Under the pieces are notes generated by a model that saw only the letters and a program-made list of their open reading frames with translations, made no database searches and was not told where the DNA came from. A stretch of 8,239 bases of DNA from an uncultured Lachnospiraceae bacterium (GTDB lineage Bacteria > Bacillota > Clostridia > Lachnospirales > Lachnospiraceae), in contig CAKRNI010000110.1 in the NCBI GenBank assembly GCA_934370915.1, positions 1 to 8,239 of the forward strand, written 5' to 3'. Numbering within the stretch: the first letter of the stretch is position 1; each line of letters begins with the position of its first letter. This document shows, in pieces, positions 8,101 to 8,239 of this stretch. Made by a program: the position numbers and the translations under genes.

Positions 8101-8239
8101 AACGATAACCATTCGGCTCGCTCTCATTCCATTCACGGACAATCTCTGTCACACGAGAGTCTTCCTCCGTAGATGTTCCACCAAGGTCGATCCTTGTTGT
8201 TTTTACAACCGTATTCCGGCTCATGAGATAAGCTGCATT
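2177..8239 (-). CDS. Giant modular extracellular protein with C-terminal cell-wall/choline-binding repeats, 5'-truncated
   Basis: The frame is unbroken from the right edge to TAA at 2177-2179, about 2,020 residues. Numbering below is from the first Met (8224), which is probably not the true start: it has no upstream purine-rich site and no signal peptide, and the frame stays open upstream. Segments in order: beta-propeller-like region without sialidase Asp boxes (about 100-415); acidic linker (420-449); two CARDB-like beta-sandwiches (about 510-705, with FRNSG and INNTG); unassigned beta-rich segments (about 710-1045); Ig-like (about 1065-1153); unassigned (1154-1355); cadherin-like beta-sandwich (about 1359-1447); Ig-like BIG2-type (about 1450-1549); InlB B-repeat-like (about 1550-1624, with FLGW and LEAVF); one or two Ig-like modules (about 1629-1825); a Gly/Ser linker with the basic patch RRKR; six WYY repeats (1860-1976); and a short tail. 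These domain names rest on recalled family patterns, not a search. The repeats should hold the protein on wall polymers. An adhesive, polymer-binding or carbohydrate-related role is inferred, and no enzyme active site is recognised. Confidence 0.9.
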   Translation of the reverse strand, partial: NAAYLMSRNTVVKTTRIDLGGTSTEEDSRVTEIVREWNESEPNGYRFQPVSAGNDLVVFSEAQPYGNDDLESRKKAYDEYFDTRNGETISENKKDGTGDPHAAANAAVNYDIDRVYGDYSFLNFAVASSSNASEKWKVYAASPSNAWKENHTRIDSIVMRKADDDGTYYLAYSTTGVQIDGSDEKSSVKQLFLQKIKISEDNREPEIGTPVLLYTLIDNDKDSEQDGIYEGGALKQPFENPYFTNLNFLQGALHMAADGTPEAEDFFLFGMNGNTYVIDEEDVKSLLGDGTGGAVTVIPFFTPSLYQDSDGNKRQEADVRSDVIIGADGDGNLSAVYTDTVADTVNNALYISRYDASIGSWGAPVMLAMNHMQVYEDTAGSGLDHETIRDYYFDKAHKGGMDRFIFAAPAIALGQKKSAAVITPDTGEDENGSDAGIQTGENGDAEGTDLLQDEKAATLLIVTKGTLTELTEAEPYKNRYGKEVKEIIPKTRNGRMASDTGYYAISYGIGNQKIGEASLKFDSYNFVEGACLTPQISFRNSGDTAIRASKDNPATIRLMAAKLNADGSVNGEAKELMSWTVKENILAGAKADTSELVDASGLKAQTKALPAGIDEMTLYFTISEDQSYFHENAFSWSSIGTANASYFVGKKPELGFGYLKVGAEGHTTITTRSRTRAAGEPTVEVYADMQINNTGTESAEGLKIKVEYSKIEKTGGVEETVWYPVDTEGEALIAGPEWKLDKATSLFSLFRRSAGSDGIFTLKDKDGDVVKTLSARSAINVTGTMKLPVSCYDEKDPTKSMNLRFTILAGDEKEGYEYTTDNNSLYRSLEPVSLFDVPDTLNLILGNTVEIPVGISNTRVTEEPSVTVREVSGADGSEEKYLGSLFYNADTKKLTITPEKTGTGIIRIADLKTGSFTDMAFAVNTEGVNIVTTNPALTFKDGTEPFRDETSYSTFTDVFPYMRDTCKGYQDGTFTFETFADNMDLYFKGKVKVAIRGNDFGFIETEYESDSFFNPVAVNFGNHELKKCKVEVTVTGEMTEFDKYVEFYGPRGLDSDKNLQEEIEKNKDTAKPWILYGKNRPGTGTVKAGETITFPVWFVDNTGIQAATIDGNAADFVANTGNRLAKTELSISKNGTYQIRVRDAAGLETVETLQVDWFGEKGTLTNDSWPDGTVKITDKDGKEPADGEKLDEGNAYLVYTSSNATDKAKVSELELSSKKTITEKQVSAEQENPYQFALAKNGLYIVQSTNGEGLTQLQIIPVADIDLEKPVVNVMWIKKDGEDKIYMEVVAPDSEEEEKKVTWELAQSDDPDGGADEILLSQSDAPTYYIQNYIKIPKEVKKYFILRATTADRKTAQKVYDNQAKLRNIEFSSTGLTWGTEFTPEITSYRINVGKDQDGNPVIPQIEKAESLTGRGTVTIRQAEASQDKRTAEITVEENGQTRIYTFRFTVDGCICGFYGLTIAGEEEQKIETDQTTVEIPLDPEAKRETCDVAGHMAAPLTYTYEILSGKDIASVDQDTGILTVKDQGDVKVKVTVTGAFAGSMSEEKEFHVTKLCEAKVVNHHGGTVTQESQILKKGEIFESEASEGKGFVFLGWRIAGTDGNYLSTDKKLAMTMEQSTELEAVFRDVEDPTGELILGENSWKSFLNKVSFGLLFKENVEVEIIADDNDHVASIEHYEYKVPEGTGKEVEGLTREELANVEWKDWAWADIEADSKSIVYAKITDDAGNYIIINSQGIIVDSTGPKIEQISASRWTLTPYEIGIRILDDLTDVAKVTYQEYDQKEQDLELEDDGTAEITLYHAGKYNVVFRAWDETGNESMLTIPVELTQGRSGGSAKERNSAAGSGNGTARRKRLMKMDGTLARNEWVFKNGHWYYGDADGYTHIGWLLDASGRWYYLDPDGRMATGWRSVNGKWYYLDPDGRMATGWRSVNGKWYYLNENGDMAAGWIFVNGRWYYLNADGDMAIGWIPVNGVWYYLNPMAGVLDPGGNPIPEGAMYVSAVTPDGYHVGVSGALIGR
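2281..2640 (-). repeat. Tandem 60-bp repeats coding for 20-residue cell-wall-binding units
   Basis: Six successive units with a period of about 60 bp encode aromatic repeats of the pattern NGxWYYLxxxGxMAxGWxxV. The WYY motifs start at residues 1871, 1892, 1912, 1932, 1952 and 1972. The first unit (HWYYGDADGYTHIGW) and the last (VWYYLNPMAG) are the most divergent. The pattern fits the CW_binding/choline-binding repeat family, in which the aromatic residues of neighbouring hairpins form binding sites for choline or other wall-polymer groups. The tail after the repeats (AMYVSAVTPDGYHVG) resembles the usual ending of clostridial proteins of this class. Confidence 0.92.
3353..3577 (-). other. InlB B-repeat-like domain within the surface protein
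   Basis: Residues about 1550-1624 show the features of the (divergent) InlB B-repeat/Listeria-Bacteroides repeat fold. They have an early GGTVTQ beta strand, a KGEIFE turn, the FVFLGWRIAG core with its conserved GW, and a closing LEAVF strand. In known proteins these small beta-grasp modules act as stalk or ligand-contact units. The assignment is from pattern recognition only. Confidence 0.65.
3884..4150 (-). other. Cadherin-like beta-sandwich domain within the surface protein
   Basis: Residues about 1359-1447 match the usual layout of the bacterial cadherin-like beta-sandwich family. It opens with AKLRNIEFSSTGLT and continues with FTPEITSYRINV, then GRGTVTI, and ends with the strand IYTFRFTV. 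These modules are common stalk units in clostridial surface proteins and have no catalytic role. The assignment is from motif layout, not from a profile search. Confidence 0.65.

Overview
The window looks like chromosomal DNA of an anaerobic gut-type Firmicute, most likely a Lachnospiraceae/Clostridia member. Two things suggest this. One gene is a long 2-hydroxyacyl-CoA dehydratase activase-type protein of the kind common in strict anaerobes. The other is a giant surface protein with clostridial cell-wall-binding repeats and a Lachnospiraceae-style Ig-like module. By eye both genes have mid-range GC and favour C-ending Ile, Asp and Val codons, so I see no compositional sign that either was recently acquired.

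Layout: (1) 1-2007, plus strand: the C-terminal half of an acyl-CoA dehydratase activase-related protein, cut by the left edge. (2) 2008-2176: a convergent intergenic region holding two strong hairpins, one fitting each converging gene, with a weak small hairpin between them. (3) 2177-8239, minus strand: one uninterrupted reading frame of more than 2,000 codons for a modular extracellular protein. Its C-terminus is a run of 20-residue aromatic cell-wall/choline-binding repeats. Its N-terminus, including any signal peptide, lies beyond the right edge.

The two genes are transcribed towards each other and have no visible functional link: one is a cytoplasmic iron-sulfur/ATP-dependent activator-type protein, the other a wall-associated surface protein. 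I found no RNA gene, mobile element, CRISPR array, integrase or phage gene. The other long open frames are antisense shadows of these two genes.

I do not see a clear undescribed multi-gene system. The most promising material is inside the giant surface protein: an N-terminal region that looks like a beta-propeller, several beta-sandwich segments I cannot assign, a recurrent WKSFLNKVSFGL-type module, and a repeat block with an exact 20-residue duplication marked only by silent changes.
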